From assembly GCA_012744295.1 (NCBI GenBank), contig JAAYIB010000052.1:1-12449 (forward strand): a DNA stretch of 12,449 nt. The letters are read 5' to 3'. Positions 5,735 to 12,449 of the stretch are shown here, piece after piece; the first letter of the stretch is position 1, and each line of letters opens with the position of its first letter. This DNA is from Acholeplasmataceae bacterium (GTDB taxonomy: Bacteria; Bacillota; Negativicutes; Acidaminococcales; Acidaminococcaceae). The notes under the pieces were generated by a model. The model ran no database searches. It was not told the DNA's origin and was given only the letters and a program-made list of their open reading frames with translations. A program made the position numbers and the translations under genes.

Positions 5735-6991
5735 TCAGCCGCGGATTTGCCCGGTTCCATTAATCAGATATTTGACGCTGGTCAGTTCCGGCAAAGCCAT
5801 TGGACCCCTTGCATGCAATTTTTGTGTGCTGATGCCGATTTCGGCACCGAAGCCAAACTCGAATCCGTCGGTAAAGCGTGTTGAGGCGTTGACATAGACG
5901 GCCGCGGCATCGACTCTTTCCTGGAAAAGCCTCGCATTGTCATAGCATTTCGTAACAATGGCCTCGGAATGCTTTGTGCCGTATTCGGCAATGTGTGCAA
6001 TCGCTTCGTCGAGGTTTCTGACGATTTTTACGGAAAGCCTGAGGTCTCCGTACTCTGTACGCCAGTCCTCCTCTGTCGCTGCCTGCACGCGCGCATCGAG
6101 CGCCCTCGTTGCCCGGCAGCCAAAGATTTCAACTCCGGCCTCGCAGTAGCGGTTCAGCATCGCCGGCAAAAATTGGGCGGAGATTTTTTCGTGTACGAGC
6201 AAGGTTTCCATCGCATTGCAGACAGCAGGCCGCGAAACCTTCGCGTTGAAGGCTATCTCTTCGGCCATGGCCGGATCGGCGCTTTCATCAACAAAGGTAT
6301 GGCAGACGCCGATACCGGTCTCAATAACAGGCACGGAGCTGTTCTGCACGACCATTTTGATGAGACCTGCCCCGCCTCGCGGAATTACTACGTCAAGATA
6401 ACTATCCATCCTGATCAGCTGCTGCACCGCGGCGCGATCGGTTGAATCGATGAACTGGATCGAGCCCTTCGGAATGCCTGCGGCCTCGGCCGCGTCGGTC
6501 AGAACGCTTGCTATTGCCTTGTTCGACCTGATAGCTTCGGAGCCGCCCTTTAAAACAACGGCATTGCCGGACTTAATGCACAGGCCCACGGCATCGGCAG
6601 TCACATTGGGACGGGCTTCGTAAATAATCGCCACTACGCCGAGAGGAACACGCACCTTGGTTACAACGAGACCGTTCGCCAGTTTCCTGCCCGAGACTAT
6701 CTCGCCTACGGGGTCTGACAGTTCGCCTACCTGGCGCAGGCCTTCGGCCATTGCCTCGATGCGGCCTTCGGTCAGCATCAAACGATCGAGCATTGACTCA
6801 CGCATGCCGTTTTGTCGTCCGCTTTCCATGTCGGCCTTGTTTTCGGCCAAAATATAGTTTTTGCACAGGCACAGAGCTTCTGCCATTGCCTTCAGCGCCT
6901 CGTTCTTGACTTGTGTCGTTACTGTTGCGAGCTCGCGAGCGGCCTTGCTTGCCGCAAGAGCCTGTTCTTCTATCTGCGATATTGCTTCCAT
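5735..6991 (-). CDS. proA: Gamma-glutamyl phosphate reductase (glutamate-5-semialdehyde dehydrogenase) ProA
   Basis: ProA reduces gamma-glutamyl phosphate with NADPH to glutamate-5-semialdehyde, the second step of proline synthesis, taking the unstable substrate from ProB. The 418-residue length is standard. The sequence shows the helical N-terminus (SKAARELATVTTQVKNEAL), the cofactor region RVPLGVVAIIYEARPNVTADA (114-134) with LKGGSEA, PRGGAGLI (204-211), the active-site segment RPAVCNAMETLLVH with the likely catalytic Cys258, EYGTKHSEAI, and the C-terminal NASTRFTDGFEFGFGAEIGIST. All key segments are intact. The ATG at 6991 is preceded by a G-rich site (AGGGGGG), 12 bases after proB stops. 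It is the last gene of its transcription unit; a strong terminator follows. Confidence 0.97.
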   Translation of the reverse strand: MEAISQIEEQALAASKAARELATVTTQVKNEALKAMAEALCLCKNYILAENKADMESGRQNGMRESMLDRLMLTEGRIEAMAEGLRQVGELSDPVGEIVSGRKLANGLVVTKVRVPLGVVAIIYEARPNVTADAVGLCIKSGNAVVLKGGSEAIRSNKAIASVLTDAAEAAGIPKGSIQFIDSTDRAAVQQLIRMDSYLDVVIPRGGAGLIKMVVQNSSVPVIETGIGVCHTFVDESADPAMAEEIAFNAKVSRPAVCNAMETLLVHEKISAQFLPAMLNRYCEAGVEIFGCRATRALDARVQAATEEDWRTEYGDLRLSVKIVRNLDEAIAHIAEYGTKHSEAIVTKCYDNARLFQERVDAAAVYVNASTRFTDGFEFGFGAEIGISTQKLHARGPMALPELTSVKYLINGTGQIRG

Positions 6992-7003
6992 GAGCAGCCC
7001 CCC

Positions 7004-8134
7004 CTATAAGATTACCAAGTCATCGCGATGTATGACTTCGTCAAAGTTTTTATGTCCTATCAGCGTCTCGATTTCGGAAGTCTTTGCTCCCTTGATAAGC
7101 GCAAGTTCGTCCGAAGAATAATTGGTCAGGCCGCGCGCGATTTCGTGGCCGGTCTTGTCGATAACGCTGACCGTGCCGCCTGCGTCGAAGCCGCCCTCCA
7201 CTCCGATGATTCCTGCCGGCAGAATGCTGCAGCTGCCGCGTTTACGCACTGCTTTGGCGCAGCCGTCATCTACGACGAGCCTGCCTGAGATTCTTGCGCC
7301 GAAAGCCAGCCAGCGTTTCCTGAACTGCAGCCTGTTTTCCCTTGAGACAAACAAGGTGCCGACCGCCTCGCCGTTTAAAATCCTGCTGATGACGTTTTCC
7401 TGCTCGCCGGCGGCGATTATCATGTGGATGCCGGAGCTCGTTGCGGCCTTGGCCGCCTGAATCTTGGTGAACATGCCGCCGGTTCCTACCGATGAGCCTG
7501 CACCGCCCGCGCTGTCCTCGATTTCCTGCGTGATGTCCGAAACCTCCGGAACCAGTCTGGCGTCGGGGTACTTCTGCGGATTGGCGGTATAGAGACCGTC
7601 TACGTCGGAGAGAATAATCAAAAGGTCGGCGTCGACAATTCCTGCCACTGTCGCGGAAAGGTTGTCATTGTCGCCTATTTTCAGCTCGTCTGTGGCAACG
7701 ACGTCATTTTCGTTTACGATGGGTATGACACCGTGCTTCAGCAGTGCCAAAAAGGTGTTGCGCGAATTCGTGTAACGGTGCCTGTCGACCGAGTCAATCC
7801 TGGTCAGAAGGACCTGTGCCACAATCTGGCCGTAATCAGCAAAAATCTTTTCGTAGGTGTGCATCAGCACGCCCTGACCGACGGCTGCCGCGGCCTGCTT
7901 TTCAGGAATTGTTTTCGGTTTCTCCTTCAGTCCCAGGCGGTCAACGCCAACGGCCACCGCACCCGAGGAAACAAGGATGATTTCCTTGCCCTGGTTGGCT
8001 AAGTCGGCAATCTGCCTCGCCAAATGGTCGATCCTGGCGAAGTTTCTTTTGCCCGTACCGTGAGTAATGGTGCTTGTACCTACTTTTATGACAATTCTTT
8101 TTACATCCTTCAGCATTGCGCGATCAAAACCCAC
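7004..8134 (-). CDS. proB: Glutamate 5-kinase ProB with C-terminal PUA domain
   Basis: ProB phosphorylates the gamma-carboxyl of glutamate with ATP, the first and feedback-controlled step of proline synthesis. The 376-residue protein has the amino-acid kinase domain (about 9-265) with IVIKVGTSTIT (14-24), ILVSSGAVAVG (53-63), IVNENDVVATDELKIGDNDNLSA (139-161), SDVDGLYTANP (176-186) and GTGGMFTKIQAA (217-228). A PUA domain follows (about 285-360, starting RLVVDDGCAKA). The PUA domain is common but not universal in ProB and influences proline inhibition in E. coli. The start is a GTG at 8134 with AAAGGA 9 bases upstream; an ATG at 8116 has no ribosome binding site. It starts 13 bases after obgE, a frequent neighbour in Bacillota. 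Confidence 0.97.
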   Translation of the reverse strand: MGFDRAMLKDVKRIVIKVGTSTITHGTGKRNFARIDHLARQIADLANQGKEIILVSSGAVAVGVDRLGLKEKPKTIPEKQAAAAVGQGVLMHTYEKIFADYGQIVAQVLLTRIDSVDRHRYTNSRNTFLALLKHGVIPIVNENDVVATDELKIGDNDNLSATVAGIVDADLLIILSDVDGLYTANPQKYPDARLVPEVSDITQEIEDSAGGAGSSVGTGGMFTKIQAAKAATSSGIHMIIAAGEQENVISRILNGEAVGTLFVSRENRLQFRKRWLAFGARISGRLVVDDGCAKAVRKRGSCSILPAGIIGVEGGFDAGGTVSVIDKTGHEIARGLTNYSSDELALIKGAKTSEIETLIGHKNFDEVIHRDDLVIL

Positions 8135-8147
8135 GTTCCTCAGTCCT

Positions 8148-9416
8148 TTACTGTTCTTTAAACTCGAACACCATGTCTCGGATACGGACGCTCTGTCCTT
8201 CTTCCACGCCTTTTTCCTTCAGGGCTTCCTCGATGCCGAGCTTGCGCCATATCAGCTGGAAGCGGTGGAGCGCCTCGTCATTGTCGAAGTTGGTCATCGC
8301 GACCAGGCGCTCGATATTCTTGCCCTTGACCTCGAAGTCTGTGTCCACGCCCGGAACAATCTGGAAGCTGTCGGGGTCTTCCTCGCGGATGCCCTCGACC
8401 TCCTCTTCGGGTTCGGGCACGTAGCTTTGCAGCATTTCATATGCTTTGTACATCAGTTCCTCAAGGCCGGCTCCGGTTGCCGCGGAAACCTTGATGATTT
8501 CGCAGCCCTTTTCCCTGACGTAGGCCGCCAGGCGCTCAAAGTTTTCCTCCGCTTCCGGCAGATCCATCTTGTTTGCTACGACGAGCTGCCTGCGCGCAGC
8601 AAGCTTCTCGCTGTACAGTGCCAGTTCTTCGTTAATCTTGTCAAAGTCTTCAACGGGGTCGCGTCCGTCAAGACCGGACGCGTCAATCACATGCAGGAGA
8701 ACCTTGGTCCTCTCTACATGGCGCAGGAAGTCATGACCAAGGCCTACGCCTTTATGGGCTCCTTCGATGAGGCCGGGGATATCGGCAAGTACGAAGCTTC
8801 TTTCCGTGTCAATGCGCACAACGCCGAGTACAGGCGTCAGTGTTGTAAAAGGATACGCGGCGATTTCCGGTTTGGCAGCTGAAACACGCGAAATAATGCT
8901 CGACTTTCCTACGCTGGGATAGCCGACCAGACCGACATCGGCCAGCAGCTTAAGTTCAAGCTTCAGCCAGGAGGCCGTTCCGGGCTCTCCCTTTTCGGCA
9001 AAGGTCGGAGCACGGTTGGTGCTCGTTACGTAGCAGGCGTTGCCCTTGCCGCCCCTGCCGCCTCTGGCGGCGGTAAAACTCTGACCGTCATCCGTCAGGT
9101 CTGCCAAAATAACGCCTGTAGCGTCGTCCTTGATAAGCGTTCCCATCGGCACGCGTATGACAACGTTCTCTGCCGCTGCGCCGGTACAATTGTTGTTGCC
9201 GCCGCCGTTTCCGCGGCGAGCCACGAATTTTCTTTTGTAACGGAAATCTACAAGCGTGTTGAGGTTCTTGTCGGCAAGCAAAATAACGCTGCCGCCTCGT
9301 CCGCCGTTCCCGCCGTTGGGGCCGCCCTTCTCCACGAATTTCTCTCTGCGGAAGCTGCTGGCACCGTCGCCGCCTGCGCCTGCTTCCACATAAATTCTTG
9401 CTCTGTCTATAAACAT
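8148..9416 (-). CDS. obgE: GTPase ObgE/CgtA, ribosome assembly factor
   Basis: The 422-residue GTPase helps late 50S subunit assembly and links growth to GTP and ppGpp levels. It has three domains. The glycine-rich Obg fold (1-158) contains GAGGDGASSFRREKF and GGPNGGNGGRGGSV. The G domain has GYPSVGKSS (165-173), the switch I region YPFTTLTP (188-195), DIPGLIEGA (212-220), NKMD (282-285) and SAATGAG (311-317). The C-terminal OCT domain (about 350-422) contains NFDNDEALHRFQ and LGIEEALKEKGVEEG. I chose the ATG at 9416: GGAG lies 6 bases upstream and MFIDRARIYV is the family's usual beginning. Starts at 9443 or 9428 would add up to nine residues and lack a spaced ribosome binding site. It begins its own transcription unit, with a promoter at 9464-9492 and a terminator behind rpmA. 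Confidence 0.97.
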   Translation of the reverse strand: MFIDRARIYVEAGAGGDGASSFRREKFVEKGGPNGGNGGRGGSVILLADKNLNTLVDFRYKRKFVARRGNGGGNNNCTGAAAENVVIRVPMGTLIKDDATGVILADLTDDGQSFTAARGGRGGKGNACYVTSTNRAPTFAEKGEPGTASWLKLELKLLADVGLVGYPSVGKSSIISRVSAAKPEIAAYPFTTLTPVLGVVRIDTERSFVLADIPGLIEGAHKGVGLGHDFLRHVERTKVLLHVIDASGLDGRDPVEDFDKINEELALYSEKLAARRQLVVANKMDLPEAEENFERLAAYVREKGCEIIKVSAATGAGLEELMYKAYEMLQSYVPEPEEEVEGIREEDPDSFQIVPGVDTDFEVKGKNIERLVAMTNFDNDEALHRFQLIWRKLGIEEALKEKGVEEGQSVRIRDMVFEFKEQ

Positions 9417-9434
9417 GATGTTCTCCATTCCTTT

Positions 9435-9454
9435 TTGGCGCATTCTATCGCCAA
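9435..9454 (-). repeat. Stem-loop in the obgE leader
   Basis: TTGGCG (9435-9440) and CGCCAA (9449-9454) form a perfect 6-bp stem with an 8-base loop. It begins almost at the predicted transcript start and ends just before the AAAAAGGA/GGAG region of obgE. It could protect the 5' end of the message or affect translation; no T run follows, so it is not a terminator. Confidence 0.5.
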
Positions 9455-9463
9455 TATATATCC

Positions 9464-9492
9464 ATTATAATACACAACGGCCCATAAGTGAA
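9464..9492 (-). promoter_or_regulatory. Sigma-70-type promoter of obgE-proB-proA
   Basis: A perfect TATAAT (9469-9464, minus strand) lies 17 bases after TTCACT (9492-9487), which matches TTGACA at four of six positions. Transcription would start near 9457, about 40 bases before obgE. It follows the rpmA terminator, so obgE is not dependent on the ribosomal protein promoter. Confidence 0.72.
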
Positions 9493-9546
9493 TAAGCGGG
9501 CAGAGCCAAATCTCATCATCACAAGCCTTTTAATGTATGACGCACA

Positions 9547-9580
9547 CAAAAAAATACCCGTGATATTTCATCACGGGTAT
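9547..9580 (-). terminator. Intrinsic terminator after rpmA
   Basis: ATACCCGTGAT (9580-9570 read on the minus strand) pairs perfectly with ATCACGGGTAT (9564-9554) around a 5-base loop, followed by seven T residues. It starts 13 bases after the rpmA stop. This is a textbook terminator and closes the rplU-prp-rpmA unit. Confidence 0.95.
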
Positions 9581-9593
9581 TGCGAAATGGTGA

Positions 9594-9887
9594 TTACATT
9601 TCCTCGACTGCCGCCGGGTACACACTGATCTGCCTCTGGTCACGGCCTTTTCTTTCAAAAGCTACGCAGCCTTCAATCTTGGCATAAATGGTGTGGTCCT
9701 TGCCGATGCCGACGTTGTTGCCGACATGGAACCTGGTACCGCGCTGACGGACGATGATGCTGCCTGCCGTTACCAGTTGGCCGTCATGAGCTTTCGTTCC
9801 CAGCCTTTGGGCGTTTGAGTCACGTCCGTTGTGGGAACTGCCGGTTCCTTTTTTATGAGCAAATAATTGTAATTGGATCTTAATCAC
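9594..9887 (-). CDS. rpmA: 50S ribosomal protein bL27 with a Prp-cleaved N-terminal extension
   Basis: bL27 sits near the peptidyl-transferase centre and its N-terminus reaches toward the tRNA ends. The 97-residue precursor begins MIKIQLQLFA, then HKKGTGSSHNGRDSNAQRLG, the conserved mature start. In Firmicutes the first residues are removed by Prp after the Phe-Ala, so cleavage after Ala10 is expected. The body continues with RQRGTRFHVGNNVGIGKDHTIYA, standard for the family. I chose the GTG at 9885-9887 because GGAGG lies 8 bases upstream; another in-frame GTG three codons earlier (9894-9896) is too close to that site. The stop codon of prp is embedded between the ribosome binding site and this start, so the two genes are translationally linked. 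Confidence 0.96.
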   Translation of the reverse strand: MIKIQLQLFAHKKGTGSSHNGRDSNAQRLGTKAHDGQLVTAGSIIVRQRGTRFHVGNNVGIGKDHTIYAKIEGCVAFERKGRDQRQISVYPAAVEEM

Positions 9888-9892
9888 GGAAT

Positions 9893-10213
9893 TCACCTCC
9901 TGTGTTCCTTTATCCGGACACGCTGCGGATATTGCCCCGCTATATCCCGCAATGCCATTTCCATGGTTGCGAGTATTGCCTGGGTCAGGTCATCCGGCGC
10001 CTGTTTAAGTCTTGCCTGTAAATGGCCGTCACAATAAGCGTAAGCCACTTCCCTTTTCAAATGTTCCTCGAGCCCGTTGACTGCCGCCAGTGTCAGTGCC
10101 GAAACGGCTGCGCAGACAATGTCCCGGCCTTCTTCGGCATAATCGGCATGTCCGCTGACTTCGTAGCCAGTAACCAGGTTCTTCTCATTTTTAAAAATTG
10201 CTATCTTGATCAT
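9893..10213 (-). CDS. prp: Ribosomal-processing cysteine protease Prp (YsxB)
   Basis: Prp removes the N-terminal extension of bL27, a cut needed for working ribosomes in Staphylococcus and relatives. The 106-residue protein begins MIKIAIFKNEKNLVTGYEVS and carries the catalytic pair His22 in SGHADYA and Cys34 in DIVCAAVSAL, at the same positions as described for S. aureus Prp. Its genes are normally placed between rplU and rpmA, exactly as here. The ATG at 10213 lies 5 bases after the rplU stop, with only a weak AAGAG-like ribosome binding site, so translation is probably coupled to rplU. Its final codons (CAC AGG AGG) form the ribosome binding site of rpmA. Confidence 0.95.
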   Translation of the reverse strand: MIKIAIFKNEKNLVTGYEVSGHADYAEEGRDIVCAAVSALTLAAVNGLEEHLKREVAYAYCDGHLQARLKQAPDDLTQAILATMEMALRDIAGQYPQRVRIKEHRR

Positions 10214-10218
10214 GGCTC

Positions 10219-10530
10219 TTATTCTTCGATTTTGGAAATTTCAACTTTTGTGTATGGTTGACGATGGCCTTGGCGCTTACGATAGTTGGATTTTGCCTTG
10301 TATTTGAAAACCAGAATCTTTTTGCCCTTGCCATGCTCCACAACTTTCGCAGTTACCTTTGCGCCTTCAACTACCGGCTTGCCTACTTTCACATCGTTGT
10401 CGGAAACAACGGTCAAAACCTGGTCGAAAACCACTTCTTCGCCTTCGGCAGCCGTCAATTTCTCTATGGAAAGAACATCGCCTTCGCTAACGCGGTATTG
10501 CTTACCGCCTGTTTGAATGATTGCGTACAT
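10219..10530 (-). CDS. rplU: 50S ribosomal protein bL21
   Basis: bL21 is a 23S rRNA-binding protein of the large subunit. The 103-residue sequence is complete and typical, with MYAIIQTGGKQYRVSEGD at the start and KILVFKYKAKSNYRKRQGHRQ (about 71-91) holding the conserved basic RNA-binding region. The ATG at 10530 has a strong GGAGGTG ribosome binding site about 7 bases upstream. It is first in the rplU-prp-rpmA operon and follows a promoter that overlaps the end of rng. Confidence 0.97.
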   Translation of the reverse strand: MYAIIQTGGKQYRVSEGDVLSIEKLTAAEGEEVVFDQVLTVVSDNDVKVGKPVVEGAKVTAKVVEHGKGKKILVFKYKAKSNYRKRQGHRQPYTKVEISKIEE

Positions 10531-10635
10531 GAGTTACACCTCCCTCTTCTAATACTCGCCAAATACGGTACTGCCTGCGTAAGGCAGTTTGCAAACCTCT
10601 TCGTGCGGTCGGAGACAGACCTCTACAGTCTATAC
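10531..10635 (-). promoter_or_regulatory. Structured 5' leader of rplU, candidate L21 leader
   Basis: About 105 bases lie between the predicted transcript start and rplU. They contain a 7-bp hairpin ACTGCCT/AGGCAGT (10570-10588) with a 5-base loop, and a possible smaller stem GGTC/GACC (10607-10621). No T run follows the main hairpin, so it is not a terminator. Bacillota often carry an autoregulatory L21 leader RNA here (an Rfam family), but I cannot confirm a match to its consensus by eye. Confidence 0.45.
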
Positions 10636-10641
10636 TGAAAT

Positions 10642-10670
10642 AATTTACCATAACTGCCGTTATTTGTCAA
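10642..10670 (-). promoter_or_regulatory. Promoter of the rplU-prp-rpmA operon
   Basis: A perfect TTGACA (10670-10665) overlaps the last codons of rng. After 17 bases comes TAAATT (10647-10642), four of six matches to the -10 consensus, preceded by TG in the extended -10 position. There is no clear terminator between rng and rplU, so read-through may add to this promoter. Confidence 0.65.
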
Positions 10671-12075
10671 GCTTGGTGTTATCCAAAATCGCGAAGGCTT
10701 CGACGTGCATAGCAGCGTCTGCTTCTATCGCGATACTGCAGGAGAACTCTCGCTCCATCTGCTTCAGTTCATGCTTCGTTATCCAGTCGGCTACGCGCGG
10801 ATGCAACTGCAGCAAAACGCTTTTCGACGACAGGCTTTTGTTCATCAGCTCTCTGAGGCGCCGCCTGATTTCAATGCTGACAGTTTCCTGGGACTGTACC
10901 CGGCCGCTGCCCTGACAAGTCGGGCAGGCGTCGTAAAGAACGGTTGACAAATTCTGTCTTGCCTTTTTCCTGGTAATTTCTACGAGATTGAGTACGGTAA
11001 TGTCCTGAACCTTCGGACGCATCTTGTCACTCGCTAAGGCTTCGTGCAAAATCGCGACGATTTCCTGCTGGCTTTCCTCGGTGTGCATATCAATGAAGTC
11101 AACGACTATTATGCCGCCGATATCACGCAGTCTGAGCTGGCGGGCAATCTCGCGAGCAGCCTCGCGGTTGATCCGCATGACGGTCTCCTCCAGGCTGGTA
11201 CCGCTGCTGTATCTGCCGCTGTTGACGTCTATCACCGTCATGGCCTCCGTGTAGTCGAAAATCAGATAACCGCCGCAGTCAAGCCAGACCTTGCGGTCGG
11301 AAATACCTGCTATCTGTTCGGATAATTGGTAGTGTTCAAAAACATCGTCCTTGCTTTCGTACAATACCAATTTCGCGGGCAGGCAGCTGCCCATATCCTT
11401 CAGGAGCTCACCCACGCGTCTGTAAATCACGGCATCGTCAAGAATCACCCTGTCAACGTCGCTCGTCAGATAATCGCGCACGATTCTGACGGCGAGGTCC
11501 AACTCCCTGTAAAGAAGGAGCGGCGCCTGTCCATGGCGTTCCCGCGCCTGAATGACGCGCCACGTTGCCAGAAGCTGATTAATATCGGCTGACAGCTTTT
11601 CTTCCTGCAGTCCTTCGGCAAGCGTCCTGATGACGAAGCCTGCGCCTTCGGGCTTCGCTGCAGCGACTATGTTTTTCAGGCGCTGCCTTTCCTCTTTGTC
11701 GGAAATTTTGCGGGAAATGCCGATATAGTCGGAGAAGGGCATAAGCACAACGTATCTTCCGGCCAGCGCAAGTTCCCTCGACACGGTCGGCCCCTTGCTT
11801 CCCCGTGCGTCCTTCGTAACCTGTACCAGCATTGATTGGCCTTCGCTCACGTCGCCCTTTTCCGCAAGGAAAAGAAACGCGTTCTGCTCGCGGCCGATAT
11901 CGATGAACGCCGCCTGAATTGCGCGTACAACGTTTTTAACTTTTCCCTTGAAAATACTGCCGACAATATGCTGCTCGCTGTTTCTCTCGACAACATACTC
12001 GACCAGCTTTTCCCCTTCCGCCAGCGCCATACGGGTTTCTTCCGGCGTAGCGCTGATGATGATTTTTTTCCCCAT
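10660..12075 (-). CDS. rng: Ribonuclease G (RNase E/G family)
   Basis: The 471-residue endoribonuclease cuts single-stranded, AU-rich RNA and takes part in rRNA maturation and mRNA decay. An S1 RNA-binding region is seen at about 37-115 (GSIFKGKVKNVVRAIQAAFIDIG, with its usual sub-domain features). The catalytic core holds the two metal-binding aspartates, Asp283 in MTVIDVNSG and Asp326 in IVVDFIDM. The zinc-link CPTCQGSG (384-391) supplies the cysteines that join subunits in RNase E. It lacks the long C-terminal degradosome scaffold of RNase E, so RNase G is the better name. The ATG at 12075 has GGAAGG 6 bases upstream, inside a palindrome. It follows the DUF2344 gene by 23 bases, an arrangement common in Clostridia and Negativicutes. 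Confidence 0.95.
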   Translation of the reverse strand: MGKKIIISATPEETRMALAEGEKLVEYVVERNSEQHIVGSIFKGKVKNVVRAIQAAFIDIGREQNAFLFLAEKGDVSEGQSMLVQVTKDARGSKGPTVSRELALAGRYVVLMPFSDYIGISRKISDKEERQRLKNIVAAAKPEGAGFVIRTLAEGLQEEKLSADINQLLATWRVIQARERHGQAPLLLYRELDLAVRIVRDYLTSDVDRVILDDAVIYRRVGELLKDMGSCLPAKLVLYESKDDVFEHYQLSEQIAGISDRKVWLDCGGYLIFDYTEAMTVIDVNSGRYSSGTSLEETVMRINREAAREIARQLRLRDIGGIIVVDFIDMHTEESQQEIVAILHEALASDKMRPKVQDITVLNLVEITRKKARQNLSTVLYDACPTCQGSGRVQSQETVSIEIRRRLRELMNKSLSSKSVLLQLHPRVADWITKHELKQMEREFSCSIAIEADAAMHVEAFAILDNTKLDK

Positions 12076-12088
12076 GGGAAGCCTTCCC
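12076..12088. repeat. Palindrome covering the rng ribosome binding site
   Basis: GGGAAGCCTTCCC is a perfect 6+1+6 inverted repeat lying directly before the rng start codon. On the transcript, GGGAA could pair with TTCCC around a 3-base loop and hide the GGAAGG ribosome binding site. This is a possible control point for translation; the stem is short. Confidence 0.45.
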
Positions 12089-12098
12089 CCGTTTCCTT

Positions 12099-12449
12099 TT
12101 ATCTTGCCCCTGCGACGTAAGCGGGCTGCAGAAACCGCCTTTTGCTGCCATCCGCATCAACCGCGTACAAGTCCGTCCTTAAAATATCCGCCCGGTCAAG
12201 CACAAGCGGCAGGCCGAAGCTGTCATGCAAAATCTCCAGCAGTTGTGAAGCCTTCATACTTCCCGTCGGCGTAATCCGGCAGGAAAAGCGCAGACAAAGG
12301 TTTTCGCCGAGTTGTTCAGCCTCGATTTCCTTTATGTAGTCCTTGACTTCAATCTCTTTTGTTTTGCCTCGTCCCTGGGGAACCGGCTTCTTAAACGGGA
12401 CGGACTCGGCCGCGTTGAAGGCAGCGATTGCTTCCTCCCAGTCACAGGA
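12099..12449 (-). CDS. C-terminal part of a radical-SAM-linked DUF2344/TIGR03936-type protein
   Basis: The gene enters from the right edge; its last 116 codons end with TAA at 12099-12101. The fragment starts SCDWEEAIAAFNAAE, passes a proline- and lysine-rich link (VPFKKPVPQGRGKTK) and continues with IEVKDYIKEIEAEQL, LRFSCRITPTGSMKASQLLEI and RADILRTDLYA. The V-x-x-Y-I-K-E-I segment, the TG-x-x-K stretch and the final RT-x-LY are the pattern I associate with the end of DUF2344 proteins. These are often fused to, or encoded beside, a B12-binding radical SAM protein. They sit upstream of rng in many Bacillota; the function is not established. The radical SAM part, if fused, lies outside the window. 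Confidence 0.72.
   Translation of the reverse strand, partial: SCDWEEAIAAFNAAESVPFKKPVPQGRGKTKEIEVKDYIKEIEAEQLGENLCLRFSCRITPTGSMKASQLLEILHDSFGLPLVLDRADILRTDLYAVDADGSKRRFLQPAYVAGAR

Noticed and set aside
8067..8882. A 271-codon plus-strand open frame opposite obgE
   Set aside because: The opposite strand encodes intact G-domain and OCT motifs; this frame has none of its own.
9285..9400. Repeated CCGCC/GGCGG-like triplets as a simple repeat or CRISPR-like element
   Set aside because: They encode the glycine-rich loops of the Obg domain and have no regular spacing.
10570..10588. The ACTGCCT/AGGCAGT hairpin as a terminator of rng
   Set aside because: No T run follows on the minus strand, and the hairpin is downstream of the rplU promoter, so it belongs to the leader.

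Overview
The window is a stretch of conserved bacterial housekeeping genes, and every gene I can support lies on the minus strand. It therefore reads from high coordinates to low. The order is: a radical-SAM-linked DUF2344/TIGR03936-type protein (partial), RNase G (rng), bL21 (rplU), the protease Prp, bL27 (rpmA), the GTPase ObgE, proB, proA, a three-gene MacA/MacB-type export system, a 58-residue membrane ORF, nadD, yqeK, a LytR-CpsA-Psr (LCP) enzyme and the start of rsfS. The organism is most likely a Bacillota member. The bL27 carries the Firmicutes-style N-terminal extension that Prp removes, Prp is encoded beside it, and the rplU-prp-rpmA-obgE and nadD-yqeK-(LCP)-rsfS orders are typical of that phylum. 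The LCP gene between yqeK and rsfS and the MacA-type adaptor fit the diderm Negativicutes best, but this is an inference.

Region 1 (12449 to 9547) holds the translation genes. The DUF2344 protein and rng are close-packed. A promoter with a perfect TTGACA -35 overlaps the rng stop codon and drives rplU-prp-rpmA through a leader of about 105 bases. That operon ends in a strong intrinsic terminator at 9547-9580.

Region 2 (9492 to 5691) starts with its own promoter and carries obgE, proB and proA, 12-13 bases apart. It ends in a GC-rich terminator 10 bases after proA. ObgE is a ribosome-assembly GTPase; ProB and ProA make glutamate-5-semialdehyde for proline.

Region 3 (5637 to 1) starts with a near-consensus promoter, TTGACT-17-TATAAT. 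Its -35 sits inside an array of TGACCG/CAGTCA half-sites that looks like a repressor operator. It encodes the adaptor, ATPase, permease and small membrane ORF. These are followed, without a visible terminator, by nadD (NAD synthesis), yqeK (Ap4A hydrolase), an LCP enzyme (wall glycopolymer attachment) and rsfS (ribosome silencing). An efflux-type transporter thus appears inserted between proA and nadD, so its regulated promoter may also feed essential genes downstream.

No rRNA, tRNA, CRISPR array, transposon or phage gene is visible, and no gene-free stretch exceeds 180 bases. The best leads are the operator array and the small ORF overlapping the permease gene. I see no clearly new biological system.
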